From contig NZ_JAHMHW010000018.1 of the NCBI RefSeq assembly GCF_020169515.1, positions 1-64,000 on the forward strand: a DNA stretch of 64,000 nucleotides. The letters are read 5' to 3'. This DNA is from Paenibacillus vietnamensis. GTDB taxonomy: Bacteria > Bacillota > Bacilli > Paenibacillales > Paenibacillaceae. The position numbers and the translations under genes are program-made. Positions 18,651 through 26,923 of this stretch are shown here, piece after piece. The notes beneath the pieces were generated by a model that made no database searches, had not been told where the DNA came from, and saw only the letters and a program-made list of their open reading frames with translations. Every line of letters starts with the position of its first letter. The first letter of the stretch is position 1.

Positions 18651-19577
18651 ATGACAACTTACGATCCGGACGAAAGCAAACCGATATTGAATGAAACTAT
18701 GCCGCTCTCGTCATATTCCCGCAATACACGGTGGACTTACGATACCGCCGTCGATCCGCCGATTTGTCAGGTACCCGAGCTTGTTATGCTCGGCAGTGAT
18801 GAATTGCGCAAAGCGCTGCCGCTCTTCGAACATGAACATCCTGGATGCTATGAGTTTGTTCTCATCGAACGCGGGAAGGCAGGGTGGGAGTTGGAAGGGG
18901 AGCAATACGAAACGCCGGCAGGACATTTATTTCATTCCCGCCCCGGCGAGAAGCACCGCGGCAGCTTCAACGTCATCGAGCCCTGCAAGTTTTGGTGGGT
19001 GATCATGCAAGCGCCAATACACGATGGCTGGTTACGCTTACCCGCGGAGGAATGCTTGTCCGTTCAAGAAGCGCTTGCGAGACTGCCTCGAGTTAAGCAC
19101 GTAGGACTGCCGCCGGTAGAGAAGTTCAAGAGACTGAAGGACGCGCTGCTTTCAAAAAGTCAGCTTCGAGGCATAACTGTGCGCGCCGCCCTGCTGGACT
19201 TGTTGCTCGCTTGTATAGATTTGGATGCCGGTTTGCACGAAATTGCTGCCGATTTGAGGCAGCGGTTCGATCGACTGATCGAAAGATTGGGGACGGAGCC
19301 GGAGTGGCGTCCATCCGTCGATGAATTGGCATCCTTCGCCGGAGTCAGCGCCTCTCATTTCTACCGGACGTTCCAGGAATATACGGGCGAACCGCCGATC
19401 ACCTTCGCGGAGAGGCTTCGAGTGAAAGAAGCTTGCCGGCAGCTGGAGACATCCCGAAATTCAATAACGGATATTGCGTTTCGCCTAGGATATCCATCCA
19501 GCCAACATTTCGCTACCGTATTCAAAAGGTATATAGGCACTACCCCGACTCAGTGGCGGAAATCCCGTCAAGTGTAA
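18651..19577 (+). CDS. AraC-family transcriptional regulator
   Basis: An N-terminal cupin-like sensor domain (HEHPGCYEFVLIERGKAG, AGHLFHSRPGEKHRG) is followed by two helix-turn-helix motifs at about 220-305 (VDELASFAGVSASHFYRTF and ITDIAFRLGYPSSQHFATVF), ending with the usual TPTQWR. Length 308 is normal. It diverges from the PhyH-like gene and most likely controls it, in response to a ligand bound by the cupin domain (inference). Confidence 0.92.
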   Translation: MTTYDPDESKPILNETMPLSSYSRNTRWTYDTAVDPPICQVPELVMLGSDELRKALPLFEHEHPGCYEFVLIERGKAGWELEGEQYETPAGHLFHSRPGEKHRGSFNVIEPCKFWWVIMQAPIHDGWLRLPAEECLSVQEALARLPRVKHVGLPPVEKFKRLKDALLSKSQLRGITVRAALLDLLLACIDLDAGLHEIAADLRQRFDRLIERLGTEPEWRPSVDELASFAGVSASHFYRTFQEYTGEPPITFAERLRVKEACRQLETSRNSITDIAFRLGYPSSQHFATVFKRYIGTTPTQWRKSRQV

Positions 19578-19763
19578 ATGATGAAGAACCGCGTTACTGA
19601 AATGATTTTGGCATGGACGCTTTGGTGCATGAGAATTAGAATCGAGGTTGATAGATTATTACGGATACTATATATGTACATGTTCGTCATTGGCTTTTTT
19701 GGTATGGAGTATATGGATTTTGCAAAAAAAGTTGTAATGATGAAATTACACTATATTCGGATA

Positions 19764-19812
19764 AGGGATTGACGCTAGGAGCGACGACATATTCCAGCGT
19801 CTTATTTTTATC
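19764..19812 (+). terminator. Hairpin with T-rich tail after the AraC gene
   Basis: GACGCT (19771) pairs with AGCGTC (19796), extended by AAGGGAT/ATCCTT, followed by TTATTTTTA. The spacer 19578-19919 also holds TTGATA at 19648 and TATATG at 19671 (17-base spacing), which may be a promoter for the following kinase, and a short unconvincing open frame. Confidence 0.5.
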
Positions 19813-19842
19813 CTTAACATAGAGCCTTGTTCCATTTAATAT

Positions 19843-19888
19843 AAAAACATGAATCAAGCTCCCGGCCGGGCTGGATTCATGTTTTTTT
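19843..19888. terminator. Strong hairpin terminator before the YesM-like kinase
   Basis: AACATGAATC ... GATTCATGTT stem with a G/C-rich apex and a T7 run on the plus strand; a shorter T run exists on the minus strand. It lies only 32 bases before the kinase start, so it either ends AraC transcription or acts as a leader attenuator. Confidence 0.8.
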
Positions 19889-19919
19889 CTAGTATTTCGC
19901 AGATGGAGGTGCATGCCCG

Positions 19920-21698
19920 ATGAAGTTTTTCTCCGTCAAAAAGCTGCTTTCCCCCAGTGTAAGCATACAGGGGAAAATCTTTGTTGCGTTTAGTTTAGTT
20001 ACATTGCTAGGAATCGTTGCAGTAACAAGCATTGTTTATCTCTATATGAGAGAAAACGTCAAGGATAATGCATTTACTTCCGTCATGGACAGCATACGGC
20101 AAGCTGACGAATCCGTTAATCTCCGATTAGAGGAAATCGGTCAATTAAATACGGTTGTCGTGACCAATAAAACCGTGATTAACACCTTGCTAAGCGCTTC
20201 GGAGGAACCAAGCTACGAATGGTTCCAGGAGCAGAAGCGGGTCGAAGAATTTTTATCCGCGGTGATTGCCTATAAGCCTTATATCTCGCGTGTGGCTGTT
20301 ATCGGGTTGAACGAAAAAGTGTTTTTTGTCGGGTCTCCGTGGCTTGACAAGAGTGTCATAAAGACGACGATGATGGATTATTTGCTTGAGCATGGCTCGG
20401 AGCGCGCTTATTATCATCAAACCGGGGTCAGCGACTCCATTGTTACGGGCCGCGAGCTCCGGTATAACCGGAATGTCATCGGTATTGTCATGTTTGATCT
20501 TAACGATGGATTTATTAAGAAGGCCTATGATGTCAAGCCTACATCGGACAGTATGCTGTATGTGATCGACGAGAAAAACGAATTTATTTATCAGCCTGAT
20601 CAAAGCGTCTTTGACAAGGAGACTATCCTGAAGGTAAATCAGGAGCTGGCTGTATCCGATATCTCTGCCGAACGGATCATCGATAAGAAGTCTTACCTTG
20701 TTATCAGCCGAAAATCGGATTATACCGGATGGACTACGCTTGCACTCGTTCCTATGGAATCGTTATTGAAAGAAACCGTACGGATCCGTAATGTTTTGGC
20801 TCAAGTGGCCATCATTGTGTTTGTTCTTATTGTCATCGGTACGTTGCAGGTTTCTTCGAGAATTACTAGAAATATCCGCAGGCTCCGGTCCATGATGATA
20901 CGTGTGATGGATGGCAATATGACGCTGCCCGCCTCGGAAATTCACTCAAAGGATGAAATTGGCCAGCTCTATCAGGTATTCAAAAGTATGGTGGAAGAAT
21001 TAAAGCGCTTACTTGAGGGGATTGTGACCAAGGAGAGGGAGAAGCGTGAAGCGGAGCTGGCCGTGCTGCAGGCTCAAATCCGTCCCCATTTTCTCTATAA
21101 CGCGCTGAATACGGTCAAGTATTTGGCCAAGCTTAACGGGGTGCCGAACATTGTAGAGGTATCGGAATCGTTGATCGAGCTTATGCGGGGGGTTCTGGGG
21201 AATTCGAATGAGTTTCTCACGTTACAAGAGGAGCTTCAGTATGTTCGCAGCTACGTCAATATTGAAAAGTACAAATATGTGGAGCCTCTTCAGGTAACCT
21301 TTGAAATTGAGGATGGAGAGCTGCTGAGCTGCGGCGTACTCAAGCTGATGCTGCAGCCCTTGGTGGAAAATGCGATTATTCATGGAATTGCTTCCGCGGG
21401 GCAGGGGGGGATGGTCTTGATTCGGGTGTACGAGGAGAACAGCGAACTGAGGATCGAGGTTAGGGATAACGGCAAAGGCATGACGAAGGAACAGATCGAG
21501 GCGATGTTCGAAGAGAATAAAGGACAAGCTTACTCGCGTTTCAGCGGCATGGGCGTCCGCAATGTGCATGAACGTATCGTTCGGCTGTACGGAGAGTCTT
21601 ATGGTGTGTTTGTTTATAGCGAGCCTGATTCCTATACCAATGTACAGATCAGATTTCCATTGCTGCCAAGCACGGATCAAAAGCAACAGGAGGAATGA
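19920..21698 (+). CDS. YesM-type sensor histidine kinase
   Basis: Membrane kinase of 592 residues: first transmembrane segment ~20-43, extracellular Cache-like sensor, second transmembrane segment ~285-303, HAMP ~305-357, then the His_kinase domain with His390 in RPHFLYNALN and HATPase motifs LQPLVENAIIHG and DNGKGM. The start follows GGAGGTG. It is paired with a YesN-like regulator 3 bases downstream. In this family such pairs sense extracellular sugars and induce adjacent lipoprotein-dependent ABC transporters and glycosidases, as expected here. Confidence 0.95.
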   Translation: MKFFSVKKLLSPSVSIQGKIFVAFSLVTLLGIVAVTSIVYLYMRENVKDNAFTSVMDSIRQADESVNLRLEEIGQLNTVVVTNKTVINTLLSASEEPSYEWFQEQKRVEEFLSAVIAYKPYISRVAVIGLNEKVFFVGSPWLDKSVIKTTMMDYLLEHGSERAYYHQTGVSDSIVTGRELRYNRNVIGIVMFDLNDGFIKKAYDVKPTSDSMLYVIDEKNEFIYQPDQSVFDKETILKVNQELAVSDISAERIIDKKSYLVISRKSDYTGWTTLALVPMESLLKETVRIRNVLAQVAIIVFVLIVIGTLQVSSRITRNIRRLRSMMIRVMDGNMTLPASEIHSKDEIGQLYQVFKSMVEELKRLLEGIVTKEREKREAELAVLQAQIRPHFLYNALNTVKYLAKLNGVPNIVEVSESLIELMRGVLGNSNEFLTLQEELQYVRSYVNIEKYKYVEPLQVTFEIEDGELLSCGVLKLMLQPLVENAIIHGIASAGQGGMVLIRVYEENSELRIEVRDNGKGMTKEQIEAMFEENKGQAYSRFSGMGVRNVHERIVRLYGESYGVFVYSEPDSYTNVQIRFPLLPSTDQKQQEE

Positions 21699-21701
21699 AG
21701 G

Positions 21702-23306
21702 ATGTTTCAAGTCTTATTGGTTGATGACGAGGCCTTGGCCCGCAACGATATTAAAAGCATGCTGGATTGGGAAAAGCACGGGTTCACCATATGCGGTGAA
21801 GCGCAAAACGGGGTGATCGCGCTGTCCTTCATGGAGCGGCAGGCTCCGCATATCGCGATCCTGGATGTCAGTATGCCGACCATGAACGGGCTGGAATTAA
21901 GCGGCATCATTCGGGATCGGTTTCCCAAGGTAAAGATGATTATGCTGAGCAGCTTTGACGACTATGATTATGTCCGGGCTTGTCTAAAGAACGGTGCGAT
22001 GGACTACTTGCTAAAACATCGCTTGAACTCTGCTGCTCTATTGGCGCTTCTGAATAAAGCGGTTCAGGATTTGAAAGAGGAAGAGAAGGAGAATGAGACG
22101 CGCAGCGCTCAGACCAGGATGCTCGAACGTTTGAGTCCGGTCATTCATCGCGAGTATGCGGCTAATCTGACAAGAGATGAAAGTGGAACCGGAGAAGAGC
22201 TGGAGACTTATGCACGGGATAATCAGCTGTACGTCCAATGTATGAATTATGCCGCCGCGGCTGTACAGATCGTTCCTTTTCAGCTGCTGACGGAAGCCTT
22301 GACCGATGTACAGAAGAACCGGTTCGTGCAGCGGGCCATGGATGTGATGCAAATGGCAATCGGCGATATACACAAACAGACGGTAGCCTATGTGGGGGAG
22401 GGACGCTTCATTGTCCTCTTCTCTTCGGCGGATCGAAGTGAGCACACCGCTGTATCCCAAATCAAACAGGCCTTGAGCAATCTAGCTCATTCGGTCGAAA
22501 AGTTTCTTAACTTGAAATGTGTTTATGCCATAGGGACGTTATGCGGGAGCTTAAGGCAGCTTGGCCTCAGCTACGGCAAAGCCAATAAAGAGATAAATGA
22601 CCTCCTCAATCCGGGCATGAGCACAGCCGCCAAGAGAGAAGCTTTGTTTATGGAAGAGCAGAAGCAGCTGCTGCTTTATCTGGAGCAGCTGGATGAGGAG
22701 AGGATGAAAGGCGTCATCTCATCCATTTTTGCATCGCTGCCGGGTCTGCCCGTGTACTCCGCGACGATACAAGGCATTGTAAGCCAAATGCTTCATATGG
22801 CGGATATATCAATGAAGCGGCATCTTCCTAATGGGTTTATAGAAGATCATAAGCTGACACCTGCCCGGAGCGAGTTTGGTCGAATGGAGAAGGCAGCCGA
22901 GCTTGAGCGTTGGCTGATCGGATACTTCACGCGTATTATGGAGGCGATGAAGAAGCAGTATGCAGGAGGGAACTTCTCGCGGCATATATCGAAAGCCGTT
23001 CAATTTATTATGGATCATCATGCCTCCGACATTTCTTTGGATACCACAGCGAGCGCTCTGAATTTGAACCCGTCTTACTTCAGCAGATTGTTCAAGGAAG
23101 AAACGCAGATGACGTTCACAGAGTATTTGAATCGAATCCGCATAAAAGCAAGCTGCAGCCTGATGGAATCCGGCGTTTGTTCCTTCAAACAGATCAGCAG
23201 CCAGGTCGGTTTTGCCAATTATACTTACTTTTTTAAAGTTTTCAAAACGATAACGGGGATGACGCCGCAGGCCTATATGGATCAGCTAAAAGAGTCAAAT
23301 AAGTAG
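21702..23306 (+). CDS. YesN-type response regulator with AraC DNA-binding domain
   Basis: Receiver domain with DDEALARND and phospho-acceptor Asp55 in ILDVSMP, Lys in LLKHR; a central variable region of ~270 residues; and a C-terminal AraC domain (~430-530) with ISLDTTASALNLNPSYFSRLF, then FKQISSQVGFANYTYFFKVF and a TPQAY ending. Length 534 is typical for YesN-like proteins. It should activate the promoter just downstream at 23352. The receiver Lys context (YLLKHRL) deviates slightly from the usual LLKP. Confidence 0.95.
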   Translation: MFQVLLVDDEALARNDIKSMLDWEKHGFTICGEAQNGVIALSFMERQAPHIAILDVSMPTMNGLELSGIIRDRFPKVKMIMLSSFDDYDYVRACLKNGAMDYLLKHRLNSAALLALLNKAVQDLKEEEKENETRSAQTRMLERLSPVIHREYAANLTRDESGTGEELETYARDNQLYVQCMNYAAAAVQIVPFQLLTEALTDVQKNRFVQRAMDVMQMAIGDIHKQTVAYVGEGRFIVLFSSADRSEHTAVSQIKQALSNLAHSVEKFLNLKCVYAIGTLCGSLRQLGLSYGKANKEINDLLNPGMSTAAKREALFMEEQKQLLLYLEQLDEERMKGVISSIFASLPGLPVYSATIQGIVSQMLHMADISMKRHLPNGFIEDHKLTPARSEFGRMEKAAELERWLIGYFTRIMEAMKKQYAGGNFSRHISKAVQFIMDHHASDISLDTTASALNLNPSYFSRLFKEETQMTFTEYLNRIRIKASCSLMESGVCSFKQISSQVGFANYTYFFKVFKTITGMTPQAYMDQLKESNK

Positions 23307-23351
23307 AATGGAAAGTCATATATTTTAAATCTTCCGGTGAAATCCATTTTC

Positions 23352-23386
23352 TATAATGAGAGTAGCCCTTTTGGAAAACGCTTTCT
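23352..23386 (+). promoter_or_regulatory. Promoter -10 and candidate cre site before the sugar transporter operon
   Basis: TATAAT at 23352 has no good -35 box, as expected for an activator-dependent promoter. GGAAAACGCTTTCT at 23373-23386 has the near-palindromic core of a catabolite-responsive element (two mismatches at the ends). It would lie just past the transcription start, a typical repression position for CcpA. Functional status is inferred. Confidence 0.45.
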
Positions 23387-23419
23387 TGGAGGCAAACCAT
23401 TTGATCGGAGGACGAAAGA

Positions 23420-25003
23420 ATGAAAAGAAATTGGGGGACGTTATTGCTTTCCACCTTGGTCGTTTCCGGTATGACGCTGACCGCGTGCAGCTCGGGTACA
23501 CCAAGTGATGACAAAGGGGATCCGTCCGATACAGCAAATAATACGAAAAGCGTGTCTGCAGAAGGTTTTCCCATTGTCGAAGAACCGATTAAGCTGGAGA
23601 TGTTCACGAGAATCGCCCCGACCAACGGTCCGTTCAAGGACATGCCGGTGTTTCAGGATTATGAAAAAATGAGCAATATTCAAGTGGAATTTACCGAGGC
23701 CCCAACGGATGGCTTTAACGAGAAAAAGAATCTGCTTTTTGCCTCGAATGAGCTTCCGGATGCGTTGTACCGCTCGGGCCTTACTCCGTTAGAGGCAACC
23801 CGCTACGGTGCAGGGGGGCAATTGATTCCGCTGGAAGACTTGATTGAATCCCACGCTCCAAACCTTAAACTGCTGATGGATACGTATCCGGAAATCCGTT
23901 CGGCCATTACGACGCCCGAAGGCCATATCTATGCGATTCCCGGCATTGTGACCGTCAATGCGGCCAGAACCGACAAGAGATGGATGAATCAGACCTGGCT
24001 GAAGAAACTGAACCTGAAGGAGCCGGAGACAACGGAAGAGCTATACGAGGTGCTGAAGGCTTTCCGGGATCAGGATCCTAACGGCAACGGCAAACAGGAC
24101 GAGCTTCCGATGACGGCACGTAACGGCTTGAGCATTGTGCCGATCATGGGCGGCTCCTTCGGATTGGACTTCCAGCTGGGTTATAACATCAACCTGGAGA
24201 ATGACAAAGTCGATATTTGGATGGGAAGCGAACGGAATAAAGAGCTGTTAATGTATTTGAACAAGCTCTATACGGAAAAGCTGCTGGACAACGAGCTGTT
24301 CACTCATAAGGAAGCCCAATATCTTGCCAAGCAAGGGTCGGGAAATACCGGCTTCTTCTTTGACCAGACGAATAATCCTATGCTGGATACGAAAGTGGCG
24401 GATCAATATATCGGGATTTCACCGGTCGAAGGACCGCACGGCGACCGGCTGCAGCTGGCTGCTCCGGTACCCCGGGATTTCGGCGCCTTCGCCATTACTT
24501 CGGTCAACAAGCATCCGGAAGCAACCATGCGCTGGGTGGATTATTTCTACGGCGACGAAGGCTCCACCTTGCTGCGCTTCGGCCGGCTGAACGAGCATTA
24601 TGAATTGCGGGACGGCATTCCTTACTACACCGATGCTTTCTTGGCGACGGGGAATCAATCCAAGCTCACCCCATACGCCGGAGGCGGGGCGCCGCATCTG
24701 ATCAGCGAGAAGGTTGCGTCCTACATTAATCCGCCTCAGGTACAGGAGGCGCAGAAGAAGCTGGATCCGTACATGCCGGAGATTCGCTACGCGGCACCGA
24801 TGTTCGATGAGCAAACCGCGCAGCAAATAAATGTGCTCCGAAACGATATCGATAAATATTACGAAGAGCAGAGCACCAAGTTTATCGCGGGAACCCTCAG
24901 CTTCGATAAGTGGGAAGAGTTCCAGGCGACACTCAAAAAAATGAATATCGACGAGCTCCAGAAGCTGTATCAGGAAGCTTACGATAACATCAAAAACCAA
25001 TAA
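23420..25003 (+). CDS. Extracellular solute-binding lipoprotein (LplA-like)
   Basis: Sugar-binding component of an ABC importer. The signal peptide ends in the lipobox LTACS. The long mature protein (~500 residues) has the family-typical N-terminal segment EEPIKLEMFTRI, LPDALYRSG, and EYDAFKAF-like TTEELYEVLKAFRDQDPNGNGKQDELPM with its calcium-loop-like turn. It is first in an operon with two permeases and three glycosidases, so arabinoxylan or arabinan oligosaccharides are the likely ligand (inference). No ATPase is present; such systems usually borrow a shared MsmX-type ATPase. Confidence 0.93.
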   Translation: MKRNWGTLLLSTLVVSGMTLTACSSGTPSDDKGDPSDTANNTKSVSAEGFPIVEEPIKLEMFTRIAPTNGPFKDMPVFQDYEKMSNIQVEFTEAPTDGFNEKKNLLFASNELPDALYRSGLTPLEATRYGAGGQLIPLEDLIESHAPNLKLLMDTYPEIRSAITTPEGHIYAIPGIVTVNAARTDKRWMNQTWLKKLNLKEPETTEELYEVLKAFRDQDPNGNGKQDELPMTARNGLSIVPIMGGSFGLDFQLGYNINLENDKVDIWMGSERNKELLMYLNKLYTEKLLDNELFTHKEAQYLAKQGSGNTGFFFDQTNNPMLDTKVADQYIGISPVEGPHGDRLQLAAPVPRDFGAFAITSVNKHPEATMRWVDYFYGDEGSTLLRFGRLNEHYELRDGIPYYTDAFLATGNQSKLTPYAGGGAPHLISEKVASYINPPQVQEAQKKLDPYMPEIRYAAPMFDEQTAQQINVLRNDIDKYYEEQSTKFIAGTLSFDKWEEFQATLKKMNIDELQKLYQEAYDNIKNQ

Positions 25004-25034
25004 TAAGCACCCCATGATAATTGGAGGGCTACAG

Positions 25035-25991
25035 ATGAAGAGTACAGCAACTACAACAGGCGCAGCGTCCCGATCTCGATCGGGACGCTCCCGCCTCCTG
25101 AAATCCATGAGCAGCCGATACGATCTCTACCTGATGCTGCTCATCCCTATCGTATGGTACCTGGTGTTTCATTATGGACCCTTGTACGGCTTGCAGATCG
25201 CGTTCAAAAACTTCAGCCCGGCCAAAGGGATCTTTGAAAGCAGTTGGGTGGGCTTGGAGCATTTCGAGCGGTTTGTAGAATCCTACTACTTCTGGAGACT
25301 GCTGTGGAACACCGTTTCCATTAACCTGTTTTCCTTATTGTTTGCTTTCCCGATTCCGATCCTGCTGGCGCTGCTTATTAACGAAATCCGCAGCAAGGCA
25401 TTTAGTAAAATCGTGCAAAACGTGACGTATATTCCCCATTTTATTTCGATTGTTGTCATGGTCGGCATGCTGATGCTGTTTTTATCCCCGCGCGGCGGAC
25501 CTGTGAATGCCATCATTGAAGCGTTAGGCGGAGAGCCCGTTCGATTCCTGGATTCGGCGGCCTGGTTTAAGACGATCTTTATCAGCTCCAACATATGGCA
25601 AAATATGGGCTGGCAATCGATTATCTATATTGCGGCCCTGAGCGGGGTAAACCCGCAGCTTTATGAAGCGGCCAAGATGGATGGAGCAAGCCGGCTGCGG
25701 CGAATATGGCATGTATCTCTTCCGGGCATTCTCCCTGTTATCGTGATCCTTCTTATTCTTGATGTGGGGCATTTCATGAATGTCGGTTTTGAGAAAATAT
25801 TGCTGATGCAAAACAATTTGAATCTGGAATCCAGCGATGTGATCTCCACGTTCGTTTATACAACCGGCATTCTAAAAGGAGAATACAGCTACACGGCGGC
25901 CATCGGCTTGTTTAATTCCGTTATTAACCTGGCACTGCTGATCCTTGTTAATCGCTTTGCCCGTAAAAAGGCCGAGACAAGCTTATGGTGA
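25035..25991 (+). CDS. ABC sugar permease (LplB/YtcO-like)
   Basis: Inner subunit of the oligosaccharide importer: six hydrophobic segments and the cytoplasmic EAA loop EAAKMDGASRLRRIWHVSLPG, which contacts the ATPase. The start ATG 25035 has GGAGG 7 bases upstream; earlier in-frame ATG 25014 overlaps that ribosome binding site. The N-terminus is Arg/Ser-rich. The stop is within the next gene's leader. Confidence 0.93.
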   Translation: MKSTATTTGAASRSRSGRSRLLKSMSSRYDLYLMLLIPIVWYLVFHYGPLYGLQIAFKNFSPAKGIFESSWVGLEHFERFVESYYFWRLLWNTVSINLFSLLFAFPIPILLALLINEIRSKAFSKIVQNVTYIPHFISIVVMVGMLMLFLSPRGGPVNAIIEALGGEPVRFLDSAAWFKTIFISSNIWQNMGWQSIIYIAALSGVNPQLYEAAKMDGASRLRRIWHVSLPGILPVIVILLILDVGHFMNVGFEKILLMQNNLNLESSDVISTFVYTTGILKGEYSYTAAIGLFNSVINLALLILVNRFARKKAETSLW

Positions 25992-26005
25992 GGAGGGCCC
26001 TAAAG

Positions 26006-26899
26006 GTGAAGGAACTAAGGTTAAAGAGATCAAGGTCGAATGACAAAATATTCGATGCCGTCGTGAACACGCTGGCTGCTCTTATATTGGCAGCGGTTCT
26101 GTATCCGTTGATTTTTATCGTTAGCGCCTCCTTCAGCGATCCGGCTTTGGTCCTGAATGGAGAAGTGCTGCTGCTGCCAAAACAAATAACGTTGGAGGCG
26201 TACCGGAACGTATTCGATAACGATCAAATCTGGAACGGATATGCCAATACCATGGTATACACGGCGATCGGAACGTCGGTCAATTTGATCATGACGACGT
26301 TAGCGGCATATCCGCTTTCAAGACCCGATCTGCCCGGGCGTGGAGTCTTCATGTTCATCATCACGCTGACGATGTTCATCAGCGGCGGGCTGATTCCATC
26401 GTATCTTCTCGTGAAAAGCTTAGGCATGGTGGATACGATGTGGGCGTTGATCGTTCCGGGTGCTGTCGCCACCTATAACTTGATTGTCATGAGAACTTAT
26501 TTTCAATCCAGCATACCGTGGGAAATCCAGGAGGCGGCGCATATTGACGGCTGCTCGAACTGGAAGCTGCTTACTTATGTCATTCTGCCGCTTTCCAAGC
26601 CGATTTTGGCGGTTATGGTTCTGTTTTACGCGGTCGGTCACTGGAATTCCTACTTCAATGCGTTGATTTACATTCGCTCGGAGGAGCTTTATCCGCTGCA
26701 GCTGGTGCTGCGTGAAGTGCTTATGGTCAGCCAGTCGGACGCGGTCGACAGCAACGTGGGCCTGGAGTCGAAGGTGCTGCTGGCCGAGAGCATCAAATAC
26801 GTGGTCATTATCATTTCCAGCTTGCCGGTACTGGTGATGTATCCGTTTGTGCAGAAGCATTTTGTAAAAGGCGTTATGATCGGTTCTTTAAAAGGATAA
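26006..26899 (+). CDS. ABC sugar permease (LplC/YtcP-like)
   Basis: Second permease subunit with six membrane segments and EAA loop EAAHIDGCSNWKLLTYVILP. The reading frame is open from ATG 25985, which overlaps the previous gene by 7 bases, but the good site AGGAGGG at 25991 is 8 bases before GTG 26006, so the later start is preferred. The C-terminus PFVQKHFVKGVMIGSLKG is the family hallmark. Confidence 0.93.
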   Translation: MKELRLKRSRSNDKIFDAVVNTLAALILAAVLYPLIFIVSASFSDPALVLNGEVLLLPKQITLEAYRNVFDNDQIWNGYANTMVYTAIGTSVNLIMTTLAAYPLSRPDLPGRGVFMFIITLTMFISGGLIPSYLLVKSLGMVDTMWALIVPGAVATYNLIVMRTYFQSSIPWEIQEAAHIDGCSNWKLLTYVILPLSKPILAVMVLFYAVGHWNSYFNALIYIRSEELYPLQLVLREVLMVSQSDAVDSNVGLESKVLLAESIKYVVIIISSLPVLVMYPFVQKHFVKGVMIGSLKG

Positions 26900-26923
26900 T
26901 CGGAGGAAGGATGAGTTGCTGTC

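Noticed and set aside
19578..19772. 64-residue hydrophobic reading frame
   Set aside because: No ribosome binding site, starts directly at the AraC stop, and Met/Ile-rich composition is what AT-rich spacer DNA would give.
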